A stretch of DNA of 64,000 nt from Zea mays (lineage: Eukaryota > Streptophyta > Magnoliopsida > Poales > Poaceae): the NCBI RefSeq assembly GCF_902167145.1, contig NC_050105.1, positions 120,917,898 through 120,981,897 on the forward strand, given 5' to 3'. Shown piece after piece: positions 45,301 through 56,976 of this stretch (its first letter is position 1; every line of letters begins with the position of its first letter). Under the pieces are notes generated by a model. That model made no database searches. It was not told the DNA's origin and worked only from the letters and a program-made list of their open reading frames with translations. The position numbers and the translations under genes are program-made.

Positions 45301-46882
45301 AGTGGCAGATGCTTTGAGCAGAAAGAGTCAAGTCGATCTGATGGTTGCTCGTCCGATGCCTTATGAGTTGGCCAAGGAGTTTGACAGGTTGAGTCTCGGA
45401 TTTCTGAACAATTCGCGAGGAGTCACAGTTGAGTTGGAACCTACCTTGGAGCGCGAAATCAAAGAAGCGCAGAAGCACGATGAGAAGATCAATGAGATCC
45501 AGCGACTGATTCTAGATGGCAGAGGCAAAGATTTTCGAGAAGATGCAGAAAGCGTGATATGGTTCAAAGACCGCTTGTGTGTTCCCAATGTCCAGTCCAT
45601 TCGGGAGTTGATCCTTAAGGAAGCTCATGAGACAGCCTATTCGATTCACCCTGGTAGTGAGAAGATGTATCAGGATCTGAAGAAGAAATTCTGGTGGTAC
45701 GGAATGAAGAGGGAAATCGCAGAGCATGTGGCTATGTGCGATAGTTGTCGAAGAATTAAGGCAGAGCACCAGAGACCTGCTGGATTGTTGCAACCGTTGC
45801 AGATCCCTCAGTGGAAATGGGATGAAATTGGTATGGATTTCATAGTCGGATTGCCTCGCACTCGAGCCGGCTACGATTCCATTTGGGTAGTAGTGGACCG
45901 CTTGACCAAGTCAGCCCACTTCGTACCTGTCAAGACCAACTATAGCAGTGCCGTATTGGCAGAATTGTATATGTCTCGGATCGTTTGTCTTCATGGTGTG
46001 CCAAAGAAGATAGTGTCAGACAGAGGAACGCAGTTCACCTCTCATTTCTGGCAGCAGTTGCATGAAGCCTTGGGCACGCATCTGAATTTCAGTTCAGCTT
46101 ATCATCCGCAGACAGATGGCCAGACCGAAAGGACCAATCAAATTCTTGAAGATATGTTGAGAGCCTGTGCGTTGCAAGATCAGTCCGGATGGGATAAGAG
46201 ATTGCCTTATGCAGAGTTTTCCTATAACAACAGTTACCAGGCCAGTTTGAAGATGTCACCATTTCAGGCGCTTTATGGAAGGAGTTGTAGAACTCCGTTG
46301 CAATGGGATCAGCCTGGAGAGAAGCAAGTGTTTGGGCCAGACATTTTGCTTGAAGCCGAAGAGAACATCAAGATGGTCCGAGAGAATCTGAAGATAGCGC
46401 AATCGAGGCAGCGAAGCTATGCAGACACAAGAAGAAGAGAGCTGAGTTTCGAAGTCGGAGACTTTGTCTATCTGAAAGTGTCACCGATCAGAGGAGTCAG
46501 AAGATTCGGAGTGAAAGGCAAGCTAGCACCCCGCTACATTGGTCCGTATCAGATTCTTGCAAGACGTGGAGAAGTGGCCTATCAGCTCAGTTTGCCCGAG
46601 AATTTGTCTGCTGTGCATGATGTCTTTCATGTGTCTCAGTTGAAGAAGTGCTTGCGTGTGCCAGAAGAGCAGTTGCTAGTGGAAGGTCTTGAAGTCCAGG
46701 AGGACTTGACTTACGTTGAGAAGCCAGTGCAAATCCTTGAGGTTGCAGACAGAGTCACCCGAAGGAAGACCATCAGAATGTGCAAAGTCAAATGGAATCA
46801 TCACTCTGAGGAACAAGCAACCTGGGAGCGTGAAGATGATCTGAGGGCTAAATACCCTGAGCTCTTTGCTAGCCAACCCTGA
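42320..46882 (+). pseudogene. gag-pol of chromovirus F, one in-frame stop
   Basis: Start taken at 42320 ([11 protein letters not shown]), just after an acceptor-like CTGCAG; the open frame to its left is leader. Order: Gln/Pro-rich head; retrotransposon gag domain ([14 protein letters not shown] through [12 protein letters not shown]); zinc knuckle [14 protein letters not shown] at 43354; protease DTGA at 43598; RT with [13 protein letters not shown] and FIDDILVY at about 44547; RNase H with YCDAC; TAA at 45152-45154 after WRHYL, in frame with the continuation YTDHKSL; integrase with an HHCC zinc region and the D, D, E residues at about 45836, 46020 and 46131; chromodomain near 46700-46860 (CKVKW, ATWERE). 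The single TAA would remove RNase H end and integrase. Everything else is open. Confidence 0.95.
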
Positions 46883-46918
46883 ATCTCGAGGGCGAGATTC
46901 TTTTAAGGGGGATACGTT
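46882..46918 (+). promoter_or_regulatory. Pre-PPT hairpin and polypurine tract of element F
   Basis: AATCTCGAGGGCGAGATT (46882-46899), overlapping the gag-pol stop, then TTTTAAGGGGGATACGTT and the LTR. Same order in E and G. Confidence 0.8.
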
Positions 46919-49900
46919 TGTAACGCCCTGAATTTGGGGGTAGAATTTTTTCTTCTTTTCTCTCACCAAATTCGGGCGTTACTCTCTCTTCTCTTTCCCC
47001 GTTTGCTCCTTCTTCCCAATTTCAAACCAGTATAGCGGCAGGTGTCCGTGTCATGTATAAACCAAAACCTAAGTGTCATGGGTGTTGCATCATGCCGAAG
47101 CACATTTCTTTGTCTGAGGTTGAGTGTTCGTCTCGTTCCGTTCCGGATTTTGATTCGCGTTTTAAGTCCGTTTAGTGGTCCGCGCGCGTCGTGGGTTTTC
47201 AATCCGCGAAGTGGCTCGGCCCAGCCCAACTTAGCCCAGCCCAGCTCAGCCGGCCCGGCCCGCCCCGGCTTGCGCGCCCCTGGCGCCCAACCCCCCCTGC
47301 GCCCCCATCCTCTCTCTCTCTCATTTGGATCTCCCGCGCAACAACTTCCCTCTCCCTCTCCCACCTCTCTCTCCCCGTGGTGCCCTAGGGTTTGGAGACG
47401 GCGATCACCGGATTTTGGACCCCGAGGTGAGCTCCCCTCCCCTCCCCTTCTCTTCTCTCTCTCCCTCTCCCTCCTCTTCTTCCCCACGCGCGCGCCCTCC
47501 CTCTCCCCTGCCCGCGCCCGACCCCATCCCCGCCCCTGCCCGACGTGGCGGCGCCCCTGCCCGCCCCTCCCCGCGGCGGCGCTCGGCCTCCCCGCTCGGC
47601 CCGCCCGCTCGGCCCCTCCCCGGCGGCGCTCGGCCTCCCCGCTCGGCCCTCCCCGCTCGGCCCCTCCGCGGCGGCGCTCGGCGCCCGCCCCCGGCTCGCC
47701 CGCTCGGCGCCCGTCCCCGGCTCCCCCGCCCGGCCTCCCTCCCGCGGCCTCGCCCGCCCCCTCCCCGGCCCGCGGCGGCGCTCCCCCGCCCCTCCCCGGC
47801 CCGCGGCGGCGCTCCCCCGCCCCTCCCCGGCCCCCGGCGGCCTCCCCCTCCCCTCCCCCGACCCCGGCGACCTCGCCCGCCCCCCGCCCGTCCCCCGACC
47901 CCGCGGCGGCGATCCCGCCCGCCCCTGCTCGCCGGTTCGCGTCCCCGGCGCGGCCCCCGGCGCGGCCCCGGCCGGTTCAACCGCCCCTGGACCGGTTCAA
48001 CCGCCCTTCCCCCCCGTTCGGCCGCCCATTCCCGTCCCGGCCTCGCCCGACCGTATCTTCGCTCGCCCGCGCTCGCGGTGATTATTCGTTAATTAGCGTG
48101 TTGCGTCGCGCGCTTCGCCGCGCGACGGATTTGTCTAAATTCAGATTCTATCTTGTGTTGCGTCGTGCGCTTCGTCGCGCGACGATCCATTTTTGTTTCA
48201 GGTTGTTTAAGGTGTAACGCCGCGTGTGTATTCACGCGACGTTCCACTTTGGACTCAGTTTAGTCGACGTATGCCGTCGTGCGCTTCGTCGCGCGACGCT
48301 TAACGTCTCCTCGTAACTAAGGCGAAGTGTCTCGTTGCGTGCTCGGTCGCACGACGAGTCGTTAACTTCTTAATTTGTTTTAGAGAGCCTTGTCGCGCGT
48401 CTCGCCACGCGACCATCTTTTTGTTTATCTCCACCTGCTTATAATAATTAGACATGAAACATGACTTTACTTTACGCTAAACATAGTGTCTACATTAAAT
48501 TTCCTTCCATTAAGCGAGTGGTTAATTTATAATCATGTAACGTGATCGTTTCTCGACTGTCTTTTCCTCTTTCTCTCTTAACCGTACTCGCGAGCCCGCG
48601 TAGAACGTCTGTTTACTTATTGCATTCTATTGTATGGTGTACTGTTCTTTTGTATTAAATATGTGGATGTATGTATGTTTGCGCTCGCATAGAGAACGAT
48701 CCGGTTGAAGAGCCCGAGGAACTCGCAGGAGAAGCCCCTGAGCAGCAGTCGGTTGGTGGAGGCAAGTGTCCCTTGACCTATCTCTGTCCTATTCATTCTT
48801 TAATTCACCTCCCGCTTTACATATTTATACCTAAGGTTTGACTAGCTTTTGTTATCCCTGTCCTTGATTACCTACTTGGGTTGGATTATTATTGTTTAGC
48901 TTTATGCTATTGCTCAAACTCTAATCAATGAACATGATGAGATTATCTATGATACGCTGTTTTCCCTTCTCTTATTATGATGTTGTACTTGTGGCCTCAA
49001 GGGGGCTCGAGCGGTTTCTCGAGTGCCTCTCCGTAAGGACCTGTTCTATGGATGACCGCCCGGGAAAACAGTGCAACCATGAGGGTAGAATGGGGTGCCC
49101 TTAGCTGAATAATTAGAGGATCCGGGATGTAGTTCACTTAGCCGTCGTGCCGTCAAAGGGGCTCGGTGTATGCGGCTCGCTCTGCCAAGGTTGATTTGTC
49201 CCTTGGGGAGGAGTGTGGTACATTTAGGAAACCTAACGGGTGGCTACAGCCCCGGGGAATCTTTGTAAAGGCTACGTAGTGATGCCCTGCTGGGTCACCT
49301 TGGTAGTGATCAATGGAGAGTCATGATCTCCGGGCAGAATGGGAATCACGGCTTGTGGGTAAAGTGCACAACCTCTGCAGAGTGTTTGAAAACTGATATA
49401 TCAGCCGTGCTCACGGTTATGAGCGGCCAAGGGAGCTCCAGTGATTAGTGGTACTTGATCAGAGATACTTTGGTACAGGTGGTTATGAGATTGATGGTTT
49501 TGGTTATGACTATGGTGCTGGTAAGTGGTATTCTTTTCGTTTGGAAAGGGTACATCGGGTTAATAACTTGGGTTAATGCTAAAACTTGGCTTTCTACTAG
49601 TAAATAATAATCTGACCAACTAAAAGCAACTGCTTGACTTATCCCCACATAAAGCTAGTCCACTACAGCCAAACAGGATACTTGCTGAGTATGTTGATGT
49701 GTACTCACCCTTGCTCTACACACCAACCCCCCCCAGGTTGTCAGCATTGCAACCACTGCTCAGGCGAAGATGAAGTTGTGGAAGGAGACTTCCAGGAGTT
49801 CCAAGACTACGACGAGTTCTAGGAGTGGGTTAGCGGCAACCCCCAGTCGGCTGCCTGTGAAGGCCGCGGTTATCTACGTTTCTTTTCCGCACTTTGATTT

Positions 49901-50078
49901 ATTGTAAGAACTATATGGACGTCTCAGACGTATGATGTAACCGACTATTTCCCTTATTAATACTATTTTGAGCACTGTGTGATGATGTCCATATTATGTA
50001 ACTGCTGTGTACGTGAATAACTGATCCTGGCACGTACATGGTTCACATTCGGTTTGCCTTCTAAAACCGGGTGTGACA
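46919..50078 (+). repeat. 3' LTR of element F
   Basis: 3160 bp, same layout as the 5' LTR. Differences include indels in the GC-rich block (a CGGCCCTCCCCGCT insertion near 47640 and a CCGCCCCTGGACCGGTTCAA insertion near 47980). Confidence 0.95.
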
Positions 50079-50083
50079 AGCTC

Positions 50084-51058
50084 CTGAGTTGATAACATGT
50101 AGGATTCTGATTTTTTATCTAAAGCGTCTAACTTCAAAGTTATCAGCTTTTTCTTCTTCCTATCCTCCCCTAACGAGTGTTTAGACCACCCTCTTAAGTA
50201 CTTTCGGACAGCCCTGATCCTATTTTGCCATTTTTCTAAGGCATTCTTCCCTCTAACCTCCCTATTCCAAACCTCTGCTACCATTTCTTGGAAACCATCC
50301 CTATGAAGCCATCCAAGTTCAAATCTGAACCTTTGACTTTTTCCCCGAAAGGATGCATTTCCAGTTTGTAGCAAAAGAGGTGTGTGGTCAGAGTTTTCAC
50401 GAGAAAGGGCCTGAACCGACGCCAATGGGAATTTTTGTTCCCACTCCGAACTTACTAGAATTATGTCTAGTTTCTCATAGGTAGGATTTTCTCCTGCACT
50501 AACCCAAGTGAACTTCCTGCCTTCCATTTCTAGTTCACGGAGATTAAGTGTTTGGATACAGGCATTAAAAAGATTCGGCCACCTACTATCATATCTGTCA
50601 TTACTTTTCTCTTGTGGTGATCTTATAATGTTGAAATCACCACCAATTAAAATTGGCAAGCTTTCATTGCTACAAGTATTAACAAACTCAGCAAGAAAGC
50701 GATCCTTATGTTCGGGTTGCGCGGCACCATACACAGCCATCAAAGCCCAACAAAAACCATCATCTTTATTTTTAACTTTCATTTTAACAATAAACTCCCC
50801 TAACCAGGATTCTTGGACGTCAAAAGTTACCTTATTCACGCCTAAAAGAATCCCCCCTGACCGCCCCTTCGGCGGGCACCATTGCCAATGATACTCTCTT
50901 CCACCACAATAGGAATTAAGATCTGCATCAGTAAAATTCCTCTTGTGTGTTTCGAGTAAAGCAATAAAGTCTAGGTCATAGTCATTAGAGAGATCACAGA
51001 GAAAATTCGGTTTAGCCAAGTCCCGAAGACCTCTGCTATTCCAGAAAACCCCATTCAT
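50084..51058 (-). pseudogene. LINE ORF2, N-terminal part: apurinic-type endonuclease
   Basis: Starts at the ATG complement at 51056-51058. The AP-endonuclease domain shows FWNSRGL, LLETHK, GGDFNII and NSDHTPLL. The expected Tyr/Asp block reads YEKLDIILVS. The endonuclease would nick target DNA to prime reverse transcription. A linker to RT follows and is cut at 50084 by element F. Open throughout in this part. The start overlaps the ORF1 stop as ATGA, which fits reinitiation. It continues in the minus-strand segment below 37479. Confidence 0.92.
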
Positions 51059-51983
51059 ATTGAAGATTTTTTATATCCCTTAACTTTTCTGTTTTTGTTT
51101 TTTCCTTTTTGCTTTCTCCTAGGAACCACTTTTTCAAAAGGGGTGTCCTCACTGTCTACACCCACTATATCCCTTTCTGCTAAGGATCCAGCAAAATCCC
51201 TAAGCGTGTCAAGAATCAAACTTTCATCTTCTGATACTCCACAATCAATATCGACATGGCTATCATGACAAGGTTTAGAACTATGCTCTATGAATCTATT
51301 TCTTTCTAAGGACATGATTGATTTTATAGATAATTGAACTTCACTTTTTGTATGCCCTAAAGAGATTCCTAGACTAGCACAGTTATCAGAAACATAATCA
51401 TCCGATAAAGACAAAATTGAATTAATAGGAAAGTTACCTGTACTATCAAGATTCCTGATTGTTGTTAACCTTTTTGCCCTCTCAAGAGAGTCCTCATTTA
51501 CTGAATCTTCACGCCTCTTGCTCCTCTTGCTCGGAGTATTAACAGCGTCTTTCGGAATTATAACAGGACCACTACCTGAGAAAAGGCCTGCCCCCATTCC
51601 CAGCTGCTTGCTTTTCTTTTCAGCCAAGGTGGACGACCCCTGTCTGGCCTCTTCAGGTGGCTGCGCCAACACTGCAGGCTCCTTCTGTTCACCCTCTGTT
51701 GAGATCACACTAGCTCCATAGGTGTTGTTTGCAACCTGAGGTGCAGCAGATTACTGTACCATTTGCACAGCAAGAGCACTCTCCTGTGAAACCGGCTTGC
51801 CCATAGTACTGTCCTCCAACGGGCAACCTACTAGCAAATCATCTTCTTCCATGTTTTCTACTAAAAAGCTATCAACTTCTTTCCCGTCTTGTGTCACTGT
51901 CCCCCTAAAAGAAGTTCCAGCATCATCCATGCTATAAGACTGAAATTTAGTACCCATCAGACTTGGATGACCTTCACCAGAGA
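51055..51983 (-). pseudogene. LINE ORF1, C-terminal part
   Basis: Basic, Ser/Lys-rich end of a plant L1 ORF1 (nucleic-acid-binding partner of ORF2), read from 51983 to 51055. It ends in a KQKGKNKNRKVKGYKKSS basic tail. One in-frame TAA near 51751-51753 follows ALAVQMVQ. The DUF4283 and zinc-knuckle parts expected upstream are missing, because the left-hand pol remnant of G replaces them at 51984. Identification rests on position, composition and the ATGA overlap with ORF2. Confidence 0.7.
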
Positions 51984-52723
51984 GCTGAATTGGTCTGAAC
52001 CTGGTGAAAGATGCTTCTTTAGGCCTGATATGGTGAAAGAGGCCGAGGATAAGGTTCAGAAAATTATCCATAATATGAAGAAAGCACAAGCTCGTCAGAA
52101 GAGCTATGCAGACACACGGCGAATGCCCTTATATTTCCTGGAAGGAGACTATGTCTATATGAAAGTCTCACCAATGAAAGGAGTATCGCGTTTTGGGGTT
52201 AAAGGGAAGCTTGCACCCAGGTACATTGGTCCATTCCTGGTGCTTGAGCAATGTGGACCAGTGGCATACCGACTCCAACTACCCGAAACCTTGTCTGTTG
52301 TGCATAATGTGTTCCATGTGTCACAATTAAAGAAGTGTCTTCGGATTCCCGATCGAACTATTGAAGTAACTGATGTTGTCCTTGAGCCGGACTTGACATA
52401 TTCTGAGCATCCTATTCGAGTCTTGGATCAAAAGGACAGGGTTACCCGGAGAAAAACTCTCAAGTTTTATAAGATACAGTGGAACCAGCATTCTGAAGAT
52501 GAGGCTACATGGGAAACTCAAGACTTTTTAGATAAGAATTTCCCAGGCTTTTTAGCCTCTTGTAAATTGTAAAGCCTGTATAGCTGTGTAATAAAGAAGT
52601 GACCCCCACACCACCCCTGCCTTGTACCAGAAATAAGGAAATAAAAGTATTCCGCGTTTTCTTTTCCATTACTTACCCTAAGACTTTTAATCTCGGGACG
52701 AGATTCTTTTATGGGGGAAAGGA
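51984..52723 (+). pseudogene. Duplicate of the gag-pol 3' end and PPT of chromovirus G
   Basis: 740 bp nearly identical to 61624-62363 (I see one clear substitution, GTT versus GCT, in the region shared). It encodes the integrase C-terminal part and chromodomain (about 52000-52572), then the 3' untranslated region and PPT, and runs straight into the LTR at 52724. It starts abruptly inside the LINE. So the G LTR at 52724 has internal sequence on both sides, as after recombination between two copies or tandem insertion. Confidence 0.92.
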
Positions 52724-54026
52724 TGTAACACCCCTGGTGTTACTATAACTAAAACTTGAGCATGGCATCATAAGCATTGGCATTGCATATGTTTGACACA
52801 CCTAGAGTGCATTCACTAGGCAAAAATTTCAAACAAGTTGTATTGTTTTAATGTTTTGCAAATAGGACCCTGGATAGGAAGCTTTACCCTAAATAGGGAT
52901 TAAGGGGTAAAACTTAACCCAAATTGAGGAAACCTAAATACTTTAGGGAAATAGTTATAAAATATCCCAAAAACAAAGTTGAATCACCTTTATACCCCTA
53001 AGATACCAGAAACCCTAATTGGAACCCTGGGAAAACCCTAAAACTAAACCCTAGGGGCCTATGTGCAAAATTAGTCCACTTTTGGGCTAAAGTGCAAAAA
53101 CCAAGCCAAATAAGTATTTTAAGTCATTTGGTTCACAAATATGTGGACTTAAAGGCCAAACCCTAAGTTTTGGACTTAAATGCAAAATGGACCTCATTTG
53201 AGTTCTATACTAAGTCTGAAATTCAGGGTTATAGACCCAACTTTGGGGCTGTGTAGCTTTCAAAATAATGAGAATTCATATTAGGTGACCACAACAAGTT
53301 TGTAGCCCAATTATAGGAGAACAACTTTGTTTAAGGATTCAAGCCATGTTCTTATAAGAAATGTGGAGAAAATCTCAACCCAAGTTGGACTGTCAGGCTG
53401 GTTCTGTCTGAACATCAGACTAACAGATTCATGCCCTCAACTTCAAGCTTAAATTCCAGCTTGATCCAATGGGTTTTTGTGGCATCATCATATTACAAAG
53501 TTGCAGATGATGTATTGCTCTACACTTGTTCTGCAGAACCTCAGATGAGTTGCCATATGAATTCGAGAGAAAACTGGGCTTCAAACTGGGCTGTCAGGTT
53601 CATTTAACTGAAACTGGCCATGGTACAGTAAAGGGTAACTGAAGAAGATCCCATCCCTTTGCTCGCCGCCGGTGGTCCATCACCGTTGATCACCGCTCGC
53701 CGTGATTCGTGCGTCGTGGCCATCAGATAAACATGGCTCGGTAAAGATCCTCACCGCCGGTGAGCTGGCCACCACTCCGACGGCCTCCCCTACCTTCCCA
53801 TTTGCTTTGCGGCTGGAGCGATAGGCTCGCCGGTGAACCGCCGCCGTCCGACCGTGCGCCGCGTGTCTTAACCGCGCCACCGTATCACCGCGACCCCCTC
53901 CAACTGTCCATCGATCACCGGAGTTACTGCCACGCCATAGGACACGTATTCACCGCGCCAGGCTTCTTCCTCATCTCCGGCCGCCACCGCGCCATCATCA
54001 ATTCAAGCGCCACCGCTCGCTCCGCC

Positions 54027-54032
54027 TATAAA
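54027..54032 (+). promoter_or_regulatory. TATA box of the element G LTR promoter
   Basis: CCTATAAATTGAG within a GC-rich context, about 1.3 kb into the LTR. The second LTR has it at 63655-63660. Transcription would start near 54060. Confidence 0.65.
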
Positions 54033-55153
54033 TTGAGCCCCCGGCCAGCTGCGCTAGGTCATACCAAAGCCATAGCCACCACTCCCGTCTCCAATTAGCC
54101 CCCATAGCCAGAGAATCGCTCACTTCCCCCAATTCAGTTTCCGTCACCGTGAAACGAGCCTCACCGTCGCCAGCCATACTCCGGTCAGTTCCCGTCTTCT
54201 GCTCCCTTGTTTAAGCGTTCTCATGCATCTGCGATGCTCCCCGACCCCTTTAATCGAACCAAACCGCCTGGGATCGTCGGGAACGCAACACTTTAACCGC
54301 CATGCTCACGGCCACCATGGCCAGAGCTACGTAGTTGGTTTTAGCTGCAATTAGGTTGGGGGAAATAGTCAGGGTAGCCCCGATTTCATGGCCGCCGCAC
54401 GGAGAACCCAGCCATAGCCCCAATCGGCCGGTCCAGAACCTCGCCGGAGTGCTCCCCGCGCTGCCGTCGTCGTGGACTTGGGCGTGTAAAGAATTAGAAA
54501 TCCGGGGGGCTCAGTGTAAAGCGTCAGAGACCCGTTGGAATAGTAGTTGAACCCGTTCGCAGTTAGATAAAGACGCGAGGACCCCGGTGCAATTCTGCCA
54601 TCGCGCGCGGACGTGGGCGCGCGCTTCCTGCGTTGTTGGGCCGGTTCAGGCCGGAATCAGCCCAACACTATTGAATATTTTCCTTTTTCTTTTTCAGGAA
54701 AACTTTAGAAATATGTAGAAAAATGCTAAAATTGTGAAACTAATTTTCCTAGGCTTGTTATTTTCCCTAGAATTTAGTAAAAATAGTTTTGTGATTTTTA
54801 GTGGAAATAAGAAATTTTAGGGTATTTAAAGTGGTTAAAAGTATTAGTTATGGATTTTTAGAAAATAATTGGTAAGTCCAAAAATGCCCAAACTTTTTGT
54901 GGGAACTTAAAACAATATTTAGAAGCCTTGGGTAGGGTTTGAGTTGATTTGGACCATGTTTGATAACTAGAACCCAAAACACTCCCCCCTGCCCTATGAA
55001 CTCCTTTACCGACTCCGGAAACCCTAAGTTCTCGGAGTACCGTGAAGGAAAGCTGTATTCAAGACATTGATAATAAGTTTATATTATCTTTGCACTCTCA
55101 TGCGCATTACATGGCATTCATTCTTATATATGTATATGTATGGTTATGATTAG

Positions 55154-56517
55154 AACGTGAAGAAGAGGTAGAAGTCACCGAAGAAAGGACACCACCACCT
55201 TCGGATTCTCAAGCAGGCAACTGCTTCTACTTCGATATTTGCGGATCCGAACCCGACTCACCTGTTAACGAAGGCAAGCCCCGGTGCATTTGCCACCTCC
55301 CTTGATGTTTTTAAAATCTTTCTCACTTGCTTGCTGCATTGGGTGATAGGAGTTGATTGATTAAACAATTCTTGCATTACCTTCCTTGATTTTGATTACC
55401 CTCCTTGAAACCGTGTTTTTACAAAAAGGTTTTACTATGCTTAGTATTGCTTAGAAAAACAAAAGGATTTGTTTTACAAAAGATGTTTGGCAAAGTGGGA
55501 GGGTTGTTTTCGAAAATAAAACTTGATGGTGAATCCATCAAGGCCGTGATGGATTCAACATCGGAAAAGATGTACCTCTGCCAGGTACCAAGTTTTTGGG
55601 TTAAAAAGATTAAGCTGAGACCGGGCGGGTGACTTGCACGAGAAGAGAGTCTCGGTGTAGTGTCTCCGTCTGAGTCGATTAAGGACCTTGTCGATGTAGG
55701 CTTGATGATCGAGGACCCTTTAACTGGTCACATGCCTCGTCATGGGTAAGCCTTGCCTCGGGTAGACTAAGGCCAGAATAAGATAACACGAAATGGGCGT
55801 GGAGCGGTGGCGAGAGTAGCATGTACCCTCCGTGGCAAGAGGCTGGACGGTGGTGTATCTGTGCTCTCGGTTTGCGTGAACCTGATCTGGTCTTAAGAAC
55901 CCCGGTGGCGGGTTGACATATGCAAGGGTTAAGTGCTACATATGTCGTGTGATTGGAGATCCTCAGCTGAGTATAATCGATTCGGATCGCCGTACCTTCG
56001 CGGTTATGAAGACTTGGTCACTGACCTACACGTAGCATTCCACTAAAGATGATGGGTTTGTGTTAAGAAATTGGCTAGTGCAGGACCAGTGGTTGAACTA
56101 GGGTAGAAAGAACTCTAGTTACAGGTAATTCTACTTAACTTGACAAATAAAACTGGATTTTAAGGATCCACTTTAGTAAGCATTTCTGCAAAACAGAGTC
56201 TTTGATTATTGAAAAGCCTTACCTTGACTCCCATATAACCAGCATACCCTTGAGAGTCTTTTCTTTAGTCGGGTAAGACTTGCTGAGTAATTCCATACTC
56301 AGGGTTTATCCCTTCGTTGTTTTTAGGTGAGGAAGTAGCAGATTTCTGCTGCTTCTGTGCCAGGGTGGTTCCCAAAGAAGAAAACAAGACTGAAGTGCGG
56401 GAGGACTCGGTCCTCCACATAGGATCTTTTGCTTATACTTATCGGGAGGAGTCTGTGCCTCCCTTGGTTTGTATAATATTACTACTCAGCACTCGCCTTT
56501 TTAGTTCTGGTCTGTAA
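55154..56517 (+). other. Splice-compatible coding segments inside the G LTR (candidate mini-gene)
   Basis: Segment one, 55154-55273, comes after GGTTATGATTAG. It is acidic (EEEVEVTEERTPPPS) and ends CGAAG|GCAAGC. Segment two starts at 56327 after CCCTTCGTTGTTTTTAG. It encodes EEVADFCCFCARVVPKEENK and runs to a stop at 56517. The gap is 1053 bp with GC and AG ends, and joining is in phase 1, as in D, E and F. Sequence outside the splice signals is much diverged, so agreement in phase, order and Cys content is the evidence. The leader exon joined in that phase is not opened by an ATG. Confidence 0.45.
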
Positions 56518-56738
56518 TAAAATAACTTAAGCTGGCTTTTAAAATAAATGTAATCGCTTCCGCATTTCTTTATCTCCGATGTTCTGTAATGTCTGCAAGA
56601 CGGGTGAAACATTCCTGGTAAGGTAAAGAAAGATACCGAACTTGTCAAGTGACTTAGGAACATCTACAGGGTGTCTGATGTCTGTTAGACAAGGACAACT
56701 GTAGGTGGGCCTAATTACTTGGGAGGTTCCGTCACAGC

Positions 56739-56750
56739 TGGTATCGGAGC
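56739..56750 (+). promoter_or_regulatory. Primer binding site of element G
   Basis: TGGTATCGGAGC, 2 nt after the LTR end, a tRNA-Met-like PBS with changes from E and F. Confidence 0.75.
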
Positions 56751-56976
56751 GTAGCCCTTCTTTGCAGATATTATGAGGCATCTTCAAAAGGATTTTCAAA
56801 AGTCTTACCTAAAAAAAACTCTTTTCTCCTCTTACCTAAGTATTCTGAAGAGTCTATCTTAAAGACCAGATAGGAAGAGTGCAATGTATAGAAGGTTGAA
56901 TCGACTAAGGTTGATTCTGTACTTACACATGCATCATGCTAAGAATTATACTAATAACATTTTCCCCCTTAGAAAA

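Larger units (their letters stand above)
37480..50078 (+). mobile_element. Element F: Ty3/gypsy chromovirus (Tekay-like), complete, nearly intact
   Basis: Complete insertion in the LINE with TSD agctc (37475-37479 and 50079-50083). LTRs are 3163 and 3160 bp (TGTAACGCCC to GGGTGTGACA). The PBS is TGGTATCAAAGCC. Internal genes are ORF0 and gag-pol with a chromodomain. The PPT is at 46901-46912. The LTRs differ by few substitutions and some indels in the GC-rich block, so it is young. Only one in-frame stop breaks gag-pol and ORF0 is intact. It is the likely type of helper for element E, whose LTR ends it resembles. Confidence 0.95.
34578..51983 (-). mobile_element. L1-type LINE, split by element F and 5' truncated by element G
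   Basis: Non-LTR retrotransposon on the minus strand. The order is ORF1 end (51983-51055), ORF2 endonuclease (51058-50084), insertion F (37480-50083 including TSD), ORF2 RT and zinc-finger part (37479-34786), a 3' UTR with 33-bp repeats, and an A-rich 3' end (T run near 34578 on the plus strand). TSD agctc around F (37475-37479 and 50079-50083) proves the two LINE parts belong together. The 5' part of ORF1 is missing because gypsy G sequence starts at 51984. Confidence 0.93.
52724..56736 (+). repeat. LTR of element G (5' LTR of the complete unit)
   Basis: 4013 bp. The start forms a perfect hairpin, GTAACACC-cct-GGTGTTAC (52725-52743). TATA is at 54027. A short leader ends in CTCCG|GTCAGT at 54183/54184. 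AT-rich sequence follows to about 55150, then exon-like segments, then ends at GTCACA before the PBS. The last kilobase shares with E and F the motif order seen near their LTR ends (TTGCTGAGTA block), with low similarity. Confidence 0.88.
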
